64,000 bases of DNA from Dactylosporangium sp040605635 (GTDB lineage Bacteria > Actinomycetota > Actinomycetes > Mycobacteriales > Micromonosporaceae), in contig NZ_JBEXDG010000056.1 in the NCBI RefSeq assembly GCF_040605635.1, positions 9,846-73,845 of the forward strand, written 5' to 3'. The position numbers were made by a program, and so were the translations under genes. Below are positions 41,433-50,881 of this stretch, in pieces; position 1 is the first letter of the stretch, and the number at the start of each line of letters is the position of its first letter. Below the pieces are notes generated by a model. It was not told the DNA's origin. It did no database searches and worked only from the letters and a program-made list of their open reading frames with translations.

Positions 41433-44400
41433 GTGACGTCCGTCATCATCAAGCGTCCGCCGCGGCGTGCCGCGCCGCCGCTGCCGACCGGGGACGTGCT
41501 GCTCGACCCGCCGCCGGAGGTGCCGAACGCGGCCGGCAAGACGTGGACCCGGATGCTGATGATCCTGCCGATGGCGGCCGGCGCCGTGGCGATGGGTCTC
41601 ATGATGGGCGCCAGCGGCCGCTCGGGCCCGCTCGTCTACGTCGCCGGCGGTATGTACGGCGTCTCGATCCTCGGCATGATCGCCATGATGGCCACGCAGA
41701 CCAACGGGCCGGGCAAGAAGGAGATGATCGAGGCCCGCCGGCAGTACATGCGGCGCCTCAGCCAGCTGCGCGCCCAGCTGCGCGACACGATCAAGAAGCA
41801 GCGCGAGGCCATCTACTACCGCCACCCCGACCCGTCGGTGCTGTGGTCGCTGGTCACCGGCGCCCGGCTGTGGGAACGCCGCCGTGGCGACGCCGACTTC
41901 AGCGTCGCCCGGATCGGTCTCGGCGCGCAGGAGGTCGTCACCCCGCTCATCCCGCCGCAGACCCGCCCCGTCGACGAGCTCGAGCCGCTGTGCGCGATGG
42001 CGCTGCGCAAGTTCGTCGCGACCTACACCGTCGTGCCGGACCTGCCGGTCGCGATCGCGCTGCGGGACTTCTCCCACGTCTACATCCGCGGCACCGACGA
42101 GCAGACCGTCCGTGACCTCGTCCGCGCATTGCTGGCACAGATGGTGACGTTCCACTCGCCCGACGACCTGCTGATCGGTGTCGCCGTCGCCGACGCGCAG
42201 GCACCGCAGTGGTCGTGGGTGAAGTGGCTGCCGCACGCCGCCCACCCCACCAAGGTCGACGCGGTCGGTGCGGTGCGGCTCTTCACGCCCGGCGTCACCG
42301 GCCTGGAGGCCATGCTCGACGACGTCCTGGCCAACCGGCCCCGCTTCGACCCCGCCGTCGCGCAGAACTTCGCCGGCCCGCACACCGTCGTCGTCATCGA
42401 CGGCGGCTCCACCGCCGGGTCCGACCACCTCATGACCGAGGGCGGTGTCGCCGGCGTCACCATCATCGACCTGTCCAACCCGCCGCCGCGGCTGCTCGAC
42501 GACACGACCGTCGTGCTGGACATCGCGGCGGACGGCGCCGTTTCCGGCACCACCATGGACGGCACCATCCAGATCGGAAAGGCCGACAGGCTGCACCCCG
42601 CGGAGGCCGAGGTGCTCGCGCGGGAGCTCGCACCGCTGCGGCTGTCGGCGGCCTCCTTCGCCGAGTCGACCTCCGTCACCGTCGACCTCGGCCTCGCCGA
42701 GCTGCTCGAGCTCGGCGACCCGGCCGAGTTCGACCTCGCACAGGCGTGGGCCAGCCGGCCCAACCGCGACCGGCTGCGCGTCCCGATCGGCATGGGCGCC
42801 GACAACCGCCCGATCGACCTTGACATCAAGGAGTCCGCGCAGGACGGCATGGGCCCGCACGGCCTGCTCGTCGGCGCCACCGGCTCCGGCAAGAGCGAGC
42901 TGCTGCGCACCCTCGTGCTCGCCCTGGCCGTCAAGCACAACCCGGAGATCCTCAACTTCGTCCTCGTCGACTTCAAGGGCGGCGCGACGTTCACCGCGCT
43001 GGACCGCCTGCCGCACACCAGCGCCGTCATCACCAACCTCGCCGACGAGCTGTCACTCGTCGACCGCATGCTCGGCGCGATCCAGGGCGAGCTCGTACGC
43101 CGCCAGGAGCTGCTGCGCAAGACGGGCAACTACGCGTCGCAGCGCGACTACGAGCGGGCACGTGCCGCCGGGGTCCCGCTCGGGCCGCTGCCGAGCCTGC
43201 TCATCATCGTCGACGAGTTCAGCGAGCTGCTGACCGCCAGGCCCGACTTCATCGACATGTTCGTGCAGATCGGGCGGGTCGGCCGGTCCCTCGGCGTGCA
43301 CCTGCTCCTCGCCTCGCAGCGCCTCGAGGAGGGCCGCCTGCGCGGCCTGGAGACGCACCTGTCCTACCGGCTCGGCCTGCGGACGTTCTCCTCGATGGAG
43401 AGCCGCACCGTCCTCGGTGTCCCCGACGCCTACGAGCTGCCGCGCTCACCCGGCCACGGCTACCTGAAGGCCGGCACGGAGGGGCTGATCCGGTTCAAGG
43501 CGGCGTACGTGTCGGGGGCCTACCGGCGCGACGGAGCCCTGCCGACGGTCGGCGGGAGGGCCGTCGACGCCGTCCGCGACTTCACCACCGCCTACGTCAC
43601 GCCGCCGCGTGAGACCGAGCAGGCCGATGAGGCACCGGAGCCGGAGGAGACCCACGTCGGGGAGACCCTCCTCGACGTCCTCGTGCGGCGGATGGAGGGC
43701 CAGGGCACGGCCGCGCACCAGGTGTGGCTGCCGCCGCTGGACGAGCCGCCGACCCTCGACCAGCTGCTGCTGCAGATCGTCCAGTCGCCCGAGCGCGGCC
43801 TGACCGTCGCCGACGCGTCGCTGCACGGCCGCCTGCACGGCGTTGCCGGCATCATCGACAAGCCCTACGAGCAGCTGCGCGACCCGATGTGGCTCGACCT
43901 GTCCGGCGCCGGCGGCAACGTCATGGTCGTCGGCGCCCCGGTCACCGGCAAGACCACGTTTCTGCGGACCCTCGTGAGCAGCCTCGCCCTGCTGCACACC
44001 CCGCGCGAGGTCCAGTTCTACGGCCTCGACTTCGGCGGCGGCGGCCTCAGCGCCCTCGCCGGCCTGCCGCATGTCGGCGGGATCGCCAACCGGCGCGACG
44101 TCAACACCGTGCGCCGGACCGTCGCGGAGGTCTACGGGCTGCTGCAGGCCCGCGACGGGCTGTTCGCCGAGCTCGGCATGGACGGCATCGCCGCCTACCG
44201 CCGCAGCCAGCGCACCGGCGGCCCCGCGGCGGAGGACCCGTTCGGCGACGTGTTCCTCGTCGTCGACGGCTGGGCGACCCTCCGCGGCGAGTTCGAGGAC
44301 CTCGAGCCGATGGTGTCGGAGATCGCCAACCGCGGCCTCGGCTACGGCATCCACATCCTCGCCTCGACCAACCGCTGGATGGACATCCGCACCGCGACCC

Positions 44401-45395
44401 GCGACATGTTCACCACGAAGGTCGAGCTGCGCCTCGGCGACCCCAGCGACTCGGCGATCAACCGCCGCGCCGCCGTCAACGTCCCCGAGCAGGCACCCGG
44501 CCACGGCCTCACCGCCGACGGCTTCCACTTCCTCACCGGCCTGCCCCGCATCGACGGCCGGCAGCAGGTGGACGACCTGTCCGACGCGGTCACCGAGTTC
44601 GTCAAGCACATGCAGGCCTACTGGACCGCGGCACCCGCCCCGAAGGTGCGGCTGCTGCCCGACCAGCTGCCGTTCGAGTCGCTGCCGGCACCGGTGCGCG
44701 GCCGCATCCCGATCGGCATCGCGGAGAACGACCTGCTGCCCGTCTCCCTTGACTTCGACGCCGACCCGCACCTGCTGCTCTTCGGCGACCTCGAGTGCGG
44801 CAAGAGCGCCTTCCTGCGCGGCCTCGCCCACAGCATCACCCAGGCATACCAGCCGTCCGAGGCGCGCATCATGCTCGTCGACCTGCGCCGAAGCCTCCTC
44901 GGTGCGGTCAGCCCCGCGCACCTCCTCGGCTACGGCACCTCCCAGCAGGTCACCCTCGACCTCGTCAAGCAGGTCGTCACCGTCATGCGCGAACGGCTCC
45001 CCGGGCCGGAGGTCACCCCCGACCAGCTCCGCAACCGCAGCTGGTGGAAGGGCCCCGAGCTGTACCTGCTGGTCGACGACTACGACCTCGTCGCCGGCGC
45101 CGCGGCCAACCCCCTGGCGTCGCTGCTCGAGTTCCTGCCCCAGGCCCGTGACATCGGCCTGCACCTCATCCTGACCCGCCGGATCGGTGGCGCCGGGCGG
45201 GCGATGTTCGACCCGATCATCACCCGCATCCGCGAGCTTGCCTCACCGGGCATCATGATGTCCGGCTCCCGGGAGGAGGGTCCGCTCTTCGGCAATATGC
45301 GGCCGCAGTTCCTGCCGCCCGGGCGGGGCTATCTGTTCACGCGGCGCGAGAGCGGCCGGCTCATCCAGATGCCATGGACACCGCCCCCGCAATGA
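41433..45395 (+). CDS. eccC: EccC, FtsK/SpoIIIE-type motor of the type VII secretion system
   Basis: 1320 residues, GTG start. Two membrane segments lie near the N terminus (LMILPMAAGAVAMGLMMG, YVAGGMYGVSILGMIAMM), then a linker and three ATPase domains. Walker A Lys residues: Lys487 in GATGSGKSE, Lys840 in GAPVTGKTT, Lys1124 in GDLECGKSA. The first domain has the intact Walker B/Glu (LLIIVDEF); the second reads LVVDGW and the third LLVDDYD. This matches the fused EccCa-EccCb form of non-mycobacterial actinobacteria, in which the first domain drives export and the last binds the substrate signal. It overlaps the mycosin gene by ATGA. Confidence 0.97.
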   Translation: MTSVIIKRPPRRAAPPLPTGDVLLDPPPEVPNAAGKTWTRMLMILPMAAGAVAMGLMMGASGRSGPLVYVAGGMYGVSILGMIAMMATQTNGPGKKEMIEARRQYMRRLSQLRAQLRDTIKKQREAIYYRHPDPSVLWSLVTGARLWERRRGDADFSVARIGLGAQEVVTPLIPPQTRPVDELEPLCAMALRKFVATYTVVPDLPVAIALRDFSHVYIRGTDEQTVRDLVRALLAQMVTFHSPDDLLIGVAVADAQAPQWSWVKWLPHAAHPTKVDAVGAVRLFTPGVTGLEAMLDDVLANRPRFDPAVAQNFAGPHTVVVIDGGSTAGSDHLMTEGGVAGVTIIDLSNPPPRLLDDTTVVLDIAADGAVSGTTMDGTIQIGKADRLHPAEAEVLARELAPLRLSAASFAESTSVTVDLGLAELLELGDPAEFDLAQAWASRPNRDRLRVPIGMGADNRPIDLDIKESAQDGMGPHGLLVGATGSGKSELLRTLVLALAVKHNPEILNFVLVDFKGGATFTALDRLPHTSAVITNLADELSLVDRMLGAIQGELVRRQELLRKTGNYASQRDYERARAAGVPLGPLPSLLIIVDEFSELLTARPDFIDMFVQIGRVGRSLGVHLLLASQRLEEGRLRGLETHLSYRLGLRTFSSMESRTVLGVPDAYELPRSPGHGYLKAGTEGLIRFKAAYVSGAYRRDGALPTVGGRAVDAVRDFTTAYVTPPRETEQADEAPEPEETHVGETLLDVLVRRMEGQGTAAHQVWLPPLDEPPTLDQLLLQIVQSPERGLTVADASLHGRLHGVAGIIDKPYEQLRDPMWLDLSGAGGNVMVVGAPVTGKTTFLRTLVSSLALLHTPREVQFYGLDFGGGGLSALAGLPHVGGIANRRDVNTVRRTVAEVYGLLQARDGLFAELGMDGIAAYRRSQRTGGPAAEDPFGDVFLVVDGWATLRGEFEDLEPMVSEIANRGLGYGIHILASTNRWMDIRTATRDMFTTKVELRLGDPSDSAINRRAAVNVPEQAPGHGLTADGFHFLTGLPRIDGRQQVDDLSDAVTEFVKHMQAYWTAAPAPKVRLLPDQLPFESLPAPVRGRIPIGIAENDLLPVSLDFDADPHLLLFGDLECGKSAFLRGLAHSITQAYQPSEARIMLVDLRRSLLGAVSPAHLLGYGTSQQVTLDLVKQVVTVMRERLPGPEVTPDQLRNRSWWKGPELYLLVDDYDLVAGAAANPLASLLEFLPQARDIGLHLILTRRIGGAGRAMFDPIITRIRELASPGIMMSGSREEGPLFGNMRPQFLPPGRGYLFTRRESGRLIQMPWTPPPQ

Positions 45396-46633
45396 CGACG
45401 ATGTGGAGCGCATCCCTCATGTGGCCGCACCGGATCCTCGCCGTTGCGCTGGTCGGCGTTGTGGCGGTGGTCGTACCGTTCGCGGCCCCCGCGGCGGCGG
45501 CCGAGTGCACCGATCCCGGGCAGGACATCACCACCGTGCCGTGGGCGCAGCAGAACCTCGGCGCGAGCGGTGTCTGGGCCCTCACCCGCGGCGGCGGCGT
45601 CACCGTCGCTGTCCTCGAATCCGGGGTCGACGCCGCCCACCCGCAGCTCAGCGGCCGGGTCGCTGCGGGGGTCGACGCGGTGGCCGGCACCGGACCCGCC
45701 AACACCGACTGCGTCGGCACCGGCACACAGGTCGCCGGGGTCATCGCCGGCAAGGCGACCAACGGCATCGGCTTCACCGGTGTCGCCCCGCTCGCCCGCA
45801 TCCTGCCGGTCCGCGTCGTCGCCGACCGGCAGACCGGCGGTGCCCAGGCGGCCCAGCTCGCCAAGGGCATCAACGCGGCCGTCGACGCCGGCGCCGACGT
45901 CATCGATGTGGCCGTGCCCACCTACACCGACGACCCGGCCGTCCGCGCCGCCGTGCAGAAGGCCCTCGACAAGCAGATCGTGGTCGTCGCGGCCGTCGGT
46001 GACCTCGGCGGCGCCAACCAGCAGAACCCGACCCCCTACCCGGCCGCCTACGACGGTGTCATCGGCGTCGGCGCCGTCGACGAGCGTGGCATCCGGATGG
46101 ACAGCTCGCAGTTCGGCGAGTATGTCGACCTCGTCGCACCCGGCGGCAACATCCTCACGCTGCAGCGGGCCTCCGGTCTCACGGTCGTCAACGGTACGGG
46201 CGTGGCATCGGGATTCGTCAGCGCCGTCGTCGCTCTCGTGCGCGCCTTCATCCCGCGGGCGGACGTCGCGGAGGTGACCCGCAGGCTCATCGGCACCGCC
46301 GTCCCCGCCGCAGGTGGCCCCGGCAGCCAGTTCTACGGCCACGGGATCGTCAATCCGGCAGGTGCCCTCACCGACCAGGTCGTCGAGCAGCCGCCGACGG
46401 TCATCGGCCCGGTCGACGGCCCGGCGCCTGCCCGCGCCTCCAGCTGGGCCGGGAGCCGCCGCTGGGCCCTGATCGGCACGGCCGGCGCGCTCGGGTTCGC
46501 GGTCGTGATCGCCGTCCTTGCCGTCGCGTTGCCGCAGGGCCGCCGCCGGCGCTGGCGGGCGGAGCATCCGGCTCCGGCCCGGGTCCGCGACGAGCCGGAG
46601 GAGCCCGGGCCGCCGGCGATGCTCTTCGACTGA
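45392..46633 (+). CDS. mycP: MycP mycosin, catalytically dead subtilase
   Basis: 413 residues from the ATG at 45392, chosen because it overlaps the eccC stop (ATGA); in-frame ATGs at 45374 and 45401 are possible. It has a signal sequence (AVALVGVVAVVVPFAAPAAAA), a subtilase domain and a C-terminal membrane helix (GALGFAVVIAVLAVAL). Numbering from the 45374 ATG, every catalytic position has changed: Asp to Glu82 in VAVLESGVD, His to Thr116 in GTGTQVAG (usual GHGTxVAG), oxyanion Asn to Asp210 in VVAAVGD and Ser to Gly276 in NGTGVASGF (usual GTSFAAP). The fold is kept but the protease should be inactive. Mycosins are known to stabilise the ESX membrane complex without their protease activity, so a structural role fits. 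Confidence 0.93.
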   Translation: MTTMWSASLMWPHRILAVALVGVVAVVVPFAAPAAAAECTDPGQDITTVPWAQQNLGASGVWALTRGGGVTVAVLESGVDAAHPQLSGRVAAGVDAVAGTGPANTDCVGTGTQVAGVIAGKATNGIGFTGVAPLARILPVRVVADRQTGGAQAAQLAKGINAAVDAGADVIDVAVPTYTDDPAVRAAVQKALDKQIVVVAAVGDLGGANQQNPTPYPAAYDGVIGVGAVDERGIRMDSSQFGEYVDLVAPGGNILTLQRASGLTVVNGTGVASGFVSAVVALVRAFIPRADVAEVTRRLIGTAVPAAGGPGSQFYGHGIVNPAGALTDQVVEQPPTVIGPVDGPAPARASSWAGSRRWALIGTAGALGFAVVIAVLAVALPQGRRRRWRAEHPAPARVRDEPEEPGPPAMLFD

Positions 46634-46702
46634 CGGTCGCCTGACTGATGACGATCAGCAGGCGGGGCGCCGGCAGCACCGCAGCTGCTCGAGTTTGCAT
46701 CG

Positions 46703-46858
46703 TCAGCGTTTCCGGGTCGGCATCTCCACGCCGCGCTGGTTGGTGACGGCAAGGTCGAGCGACTGACACCACCACCCGTCGAACGGATGACCGGTCGCGT
46801 CGACCTTGTCCTTGCCGGTGGCACTGTCGTCCAGCGCCCACCCCGTCTCACGGGACGT
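46703..46858 (-). pseudogene. C-terminal scrap of a lost gene
   Basis: In the 250-base gap between the mycosin and eccB, the minus strand reads GWALDDSATGKDKVDATGHP, then FDGWWCQSLDLAVTNQRGVE and a stop shortly after. Codon use is coding-like. An in-frame stop just upstream and the lack of a start show it is only a tail. I do not recognise the family. Confidence 0.35.
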
Positions 46859-46886
46859 TGATCAAGCGGCGGCGAACGGGCAGGGG

Positions 46887-48380
46887 TCAGCTGGCGGACG
46901 GCTTCGGGGATGGGGAGCCGGACGGGGACGTGGACGGAGCCGGTGGTGAGGACGGTGCGGCCGGAGCGCCGGCCACCTGCGGCTGGAACACTGCCGCCGG
47001 GTCGAGGACCGGACCGGCCGGAATGCGGGTCACCAGCGAGCTCGGCACGTCGGTCGCCTTGTCCGGCGAGTAGCCGAGCATCCGCAGGACCTCCGCCGAC
47101 GGCACGGAGAAGCGCACGCCCATGTCGGTGATGATCGCGTAGGCACCCGAGGTGGCAGTCGCGGACGGCAGGACGCGGACGACGGCGACCCGCCCCGCCG
47201 GGACCGAGACGCGGTCGGCGAGGGTGGTGCCGGCGGTCGAGCGGCCGATCGTGGGGACCCCGGCGTCGATGGAGGGGATGGTGCCACCGACGGTGATCTG
47301 CGGGGCGTTGCGCGGGTCGGTCGTGGTGGCGCAGACGAGGTCGCCGGGGGAGCCGGGCTGCAGGTCCAGCTTCGGCGGCTCGGACGGGGCCGTGGCGTCG
47401 TTGCCCTCGGGGGTGGTCAGGCGGGAGCTGCGCTTGGCCTTGTTGATGTCGCCGACGGAGACCTGTGCCGGGTCCTTGCCGGGGAACTGGGCGTCGATGA
47501 TGTTCTTCTGCAGTGGGGTGATCGGGGCGATGCCGTCGTCGAAGACGAGGTAGTGCTGCGGGCCGGAGCCCGTCTGCACGACCAGCAGGTCGCCGATCTT
47601 GCGGCCGGTGACGATCTTGCTGTCGGTGCCGCGGTTGTTGATGGTGATGGGGCTGATCGGCACACCCGCGGGAAGGGCGTTGATCCAGGCGGTGCCGACC
47701 GGGGCCGGGGTGACGACGGCACCGAACAGGGCCGGGATGACCGTCCGCGACTCCCACAGCTGGTGCCGGTGACCGTTGACGACGAGGTAGGTCAGGCCGG
47801 CCGTGACGTCCCTGATGAGCACGCCCTGGCCGTTTCCGCTGGCACGTGCACCGGCCGTCGCCTCACCCGCCATGAGGCTGACCGTTGCCGTCTGCCCGCC
47901 GGAGCTCGACGTGCCCGCCGTGGAGCAGACGGTCCACGGCAGCCCGACGGCCTTGGCGGCCGGGGGGAGCGAGTCGGGTGCGCCGGTGATGCCGATGGTG
48001 ATGCCGCGCGGCACGGATCCCAGGGACTTCTGCGACACGCGGAACAGCTGCGATGCGCCCCGCCCGGAGGCCAGCAGTGCGGAGGTGAAGTTGAGCGTCG
48101 GGTGGAGCCGGCCGTCCATGAAGATGAACGTCGCGCCGGTCTCGCGCTCGATGACGATCGATCCGTCGGCCTTCCAGGCGGTGCCGCCGACCTTCGTGAG
48201 GATGCCGTAGACGCCGAAGCCGGCACCGACGAGGACGGCGACCATGATGCCGGCGAAGACGGCGCCGATGCCGCGCCGCAGCGGCGACTGGGCCGGGTCG
48301 GTCTCGCGCATGACGAACGCGGACAGGACCCGCTGGGTCATGTACTGGTAGGACTGCAGCTGGTCCCGGCGGGTTGCCAT
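46887..48380 (-). CDS. eccB: EccB, type VII secretion core component
   Basis: 497 residues, ATG one base after the eccD stop. The N terminus MATRRDQLQSYQYMTQRVL and the following single membrane segment (GIGAVFAGIMVAVLVGAGF) are diagnostic, then a large extracytoplasmic region of R-type repeats with WKADGSIVIERETGATFI, GRLHPTLNFTSALL and IGITGAPDSLPPA. The C terminus ends in a Pro/Ser-rich tail. EccB is part of the membrane pore and reaches outward. Read in an operon with eccD, the 337-residue gene and eccE. Confidence 0.96.
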   Translation of the reverse strand: MATRRDQLQSYQYMTQRVLSAFVMRETDPAQSPLRRGIGAVFAGIMVAVLVGAGFGVYGILTKVGGTAWKADGSIVIERETGATFIFMDGRLHPTLNFTSALLASGRGASQLFRVSQKSLGSVPRGITIGITGAPDSLPPAAKAVGLPWTVCSTAGTSSSGGQTATVSLMAGEATAGARASGNGQGVLIRDVTAGLTYLVVNGHRHQLWESRTVIPALFGAVVTPAPVGTAWINALPAGVPISPITINNRGTDSKIVTGRKIGDLLVVQTGSGPQHYLVFDDGIAPITPLQKNIIDAQFPGKDPAQVSVGDINKAKRSSRLTTPEGNDATAPSEPPKLDLQPGSPGDLVCATTTDPRNAPQITVGGTIPSIDAGVPTIGRSTAGTTLADRVSVPAGRVAVVRVLPSATATSGAYAIITDMGVRFSVPSAEVLRMLGYSPDKATDVPSSLVTRIPAGPVLDPAAVFQPQVAGAPAAPSSPPAPSTSPSGSPSPKPSAS

Positions 48381-48381
48381 G

Positions 48382-49785
48382 TCAGCTGCCGAACGAGGCG
48401 AACAGCGCCTGGATCGAGCCGTAGACGCCGATCACGCCGCAGGCGAGGGGGATCAGCGCGATGATCGCGACGACGTCGGTGATGTCGGCGATGCGGCCGA
48501 TGTACGGCGTCGGTGCCCGTCTGCTGTAGATCAGCCCGGCGGCGACGATCGCACCCCCGACGAGCAGCAGCGCCGGGAGGATCACCAGGCGCCCGCCACC
48601 GGGGTCGGTGCGCAGGACGAGGCCGACCAGCAGCACCGCGACGCCGAACGCACCGCCGGCGAGCAGCGGGACCCGCTGCCGGGCGGCCGGGAAGAGCCTG
48701 GCCCGCAGCAGCAGTGCCGCGGACGCGCTGGCGGCGAGCAGGATGCTCGTGGTGCGGCCGTCGACGCCGAGCATGACGATGGTCACGGCACCGACGACGG
48801 CGGCGGCGAGCAGCATGCCGGTGAGCAGCTCGGTGGCGCGGGCGACAGCGGCGAACACCCCGGCCCGCTTCGGCACCGGCTGGTCGACGAGGATGTCCTC
48901 CGGCTTGTTCGGCAGGGCCGGCAAGGGCAGCTTGCCGAGCCAGCTCGCGATCAGCGGATAGCCGGGCAGCAGGCCGATGACGAGGGTCAGGGCGAACGCG
49001 GCGGACCCGGCCGCCGACATCCCGGCCAGCACGAGCAGCCCCGTGATGATCCCGGCGATGCCGACCTCGAGCCCGGCCATGAACAGCCACCGCACGGCGG
49101 CCGTGCCGACGTATCCGAGGACGCTGACCGCCAGCAGCGCCGCCGACCCGAGCAGCACGCTGGTCGCGCCGAGCCCGGTGACGCCGATGCCGTCGGGCAC
49201 GACGGCGAGGGCGCCGGCGGCGAACGCGTAGGGCAGGGCGGCACCGGCGACGGCACCACCGGCGGGTGCGTCGCCGAGGGCGCGGGCGACGACAATCCCG
49301 GCGAGGGCCAGCACGAGCGCGATCCCGCCGGCGACGGCCGCCGGGATCGTCCACGGCGGGCCGGCCAGGGCGATCGCGAGGACGCCGAGTGTGAACGTGA
49401 CGACACCGAACGTGATTCCCCCGCGGCGGGTGGCGGGGCCGCTCCACGACCTGCCGGTGCGCCGCGCGCCGTTGGCGATGACCTCGACGACGTCGTCGTA
49501 GGCGAGCTCCGGCCAGTCGGTGCGCCCCGGCACGAGGTGCAGGATCTCGCCGTCGCGGACCCCCTGGACGGTCAGGTTGCGGGCCGGCTCGACGAGCGCG
49601 CCGGTGGCCCGTCGCAGCACCCAGCCGGAGTTGTGGTCGGTGTCGCCCATGTCCTCACCCGCGTGGCGCAGCAGGTGCGGCAGGAGCTCCGCGACGATGG
49701 CGTTGTCAGGCAGTGCGACGTCGATGCGCCGTTTCGGGGTGGCGACGGTCACTCGGGCCAGCCCGATGCCGATCCGGGGCGTCAC
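48382..49785 (-). CDS. eccD: EccD, multi-spanning channel component
   Basis: 467 residues, GTG with GAGGAG a few bases upstream. Residues 1-95 are the ubiquitin-like domain of EccD (RVTVATPKRRIDVALPDNAI; GEILHLVPGR), followed by about eleven membrane helices from GITFGVVTFTLGVLAIALAG to the C terminus. Loop NKPEDILVDQPVPKRAG between the sixth and seventh helices matches the family. EccD forms the membrane walls of the pore. It is 82 bases downstream of the unknown 337-residue gene. Confidence 0.95.
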   Translation of the reverse strand: MTPRIGIGLARVTVATPKRRIDVALPDNAIVAELLPHLLRHAGEDMGDTDHNSGWVLRRATGALVEPARNLTVQGVRDGEILHLVPGRTDWPELAYDDVVEVIANGARRTGRSWSGPATRRGGITFGVVTFTLGVLAIALAGPPWTIPAAVAGGIALVLALAGIVVARALGDAPAGGAVAGAALPYAFAAGALAVVPDGIGVTGLGATSVLLGSAALLAVSVLGYVGTAAVRWLFMAGLEVGIAGIITGLLVLAGMSAAGSAAFALTLVIGLLPGYPLIASWLGKLPLPALPNKPEDILVDQPVPKRAGVFAAVARATELLTGMLLAAAVVGAVTIVMLGVDGRTTSILLAASASAALLLRARLFPAARQRVPLLAGGAFGVAVLLVGLVLRTDPGGGRLVILPALLLVGGAIVAAGLIYSRRAPTPYIGRIADITDVVAIIALIPLACGVIGVYGSIQALFASFGS

Positions 49786-49867
49786 GGCGATCTCCTCACT
49801 GCGTCATGGCTGCGCGGACGGCTACGACGGCGAACAACGTAACAGAACGCCCGGAAGTGCAACGTCC

Positions 49868-50881
49868 TCATCGCCATGCGTCGCCCATGGTCTGACGCTC
49901 CGTCGACGTGGGGTGCAGCCACAGGTACCGGTTGGCACCGCCGCCGATGAGCGCGAGCATCTCGTTCTCCAGCATCTGCAGCCGCTGCACGCTCTGCGGG
50001 TCCAGCTGCAACGCCGTCCCGGCGACCGCGGCCTCGGTGATGTGCAACCGTTGCAGGACCACGAGATCGCACGACCGCACCGCGGGCGCGCCGGGCTCCT
50101 CGAGGCGCCGCAGGACGGTCAGCTGCGTCTGCCACGGCCCGGCCGCCGGTGGGCTCGACGGGCCGGTGGTGCCGAGGTCGTGCACGACGAGGACGGGCCG
50201 GCGGGCGGTCGCGGTGACGGTGGCCGGCTGCTCACCGTGCAGGACCGCGACCCGGTCGGCGCGGCCGACGGCCCGATCGCCGAAGCCGTGCCACGCGGCC
50301 GGGTCGACCGTCATCACGATGATCTGCGAGCCGCGCGCCAGGGCCCGGAACGCGAGCATCTGCGCCGCCCACACCCCGCCGACGAGCGTGACGCGGGTCG
50401 GTTCGGGCCGGAACAGCCGGATCGGGACCGGCTGCTGGTTGTGGTCCGCGCCGAGGACGAGCCCGGTGCCGGCCGACCTGACGCCCATCGTGTTGAGCGC
50501 GGTCAGCGACGCGGTGTGCCAGCCGATGCGCAGCCCCGGCTGCCTGCCGCCGGGAGCGGCGTCGCGTTCGTCGTCACGGTTGCCGTAGACGGTGCCGCCG
50601 GGCGGGCCGGACGGTGGCGTGGGGGCGGTGGCGACGAGCCCGGCGACCCGCAGGGTCTGCGCCGACGCCTCGGCCTCCGCCTCGGCGGCTGCATGGGCTT
50701 CGGCGGCGCGTTCGTCGTCGGGCTGGGCCTGTGTGCCGGGTGCCGTCTGCGGCCCGGCGACCCGCACGTGGGGCGCCTGCCCGCCCGCCTGCCCTGCCGG
50801 CTGCCCCTGGGCAGGTCCGGGAGCCGGTGCGGGCGCGCTGAGGACACCGCGCTGCTGAACCGGTTCGATGGGGCGGGTCAT
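49868..50881 (-). CDS. Type VII locus protein of unknown function
   Basis: 337 residues. ATG overlapping the eccE stop (ATGA). Residues 1-70 are Pro/Gln/Ala-rich and disordered, then a coil of DDERAAEAHAAAEAEAEASA, and from about 110 a globular domain with GLRIGWHTASLTALNTMGV, VTLVGGVWAAQMLAFRALA and VLVVHDLGTT. The globular part has the look of a P-loop-like fold without a P-loop (strand-loop-helix at VTLVGGVWAA), as if derived from an ATPase. No family recalled with confidence. Its place between eccE and eccD argues for a role in the channel or its regulation. Confidence 0.7.
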   Translation of the reverse strand: MTRPIEPVQQRGVLSAPAPAPGPAQGQPAGQAGGQAPHVRVAGPQTAPGTQAQPDDERAAEAHAAAEAEAEASAQTLRVAGLVATAPTPPSGPPGGTVYGNRDDERDAAPGGRQPGLRIGWHTASLTALNTMGVRSAGTGLVLGADHNQQPVPIRLFRPEPTRVTLVGGVWAAQMLAFRALARGSQIIVMTVDPAAWHGFGDRAVGRADRVAVLHGEQPATVTATARRPVLVVHDLGTTGPSSPPAAGPWQTQLTVLRRLEEPGAPAVRSCDLVVLQRLHITEAAVAGTALQLDPQSVQRLQMLENEMLALIGGGANRYLWLHPTSTERQTMGDAWR

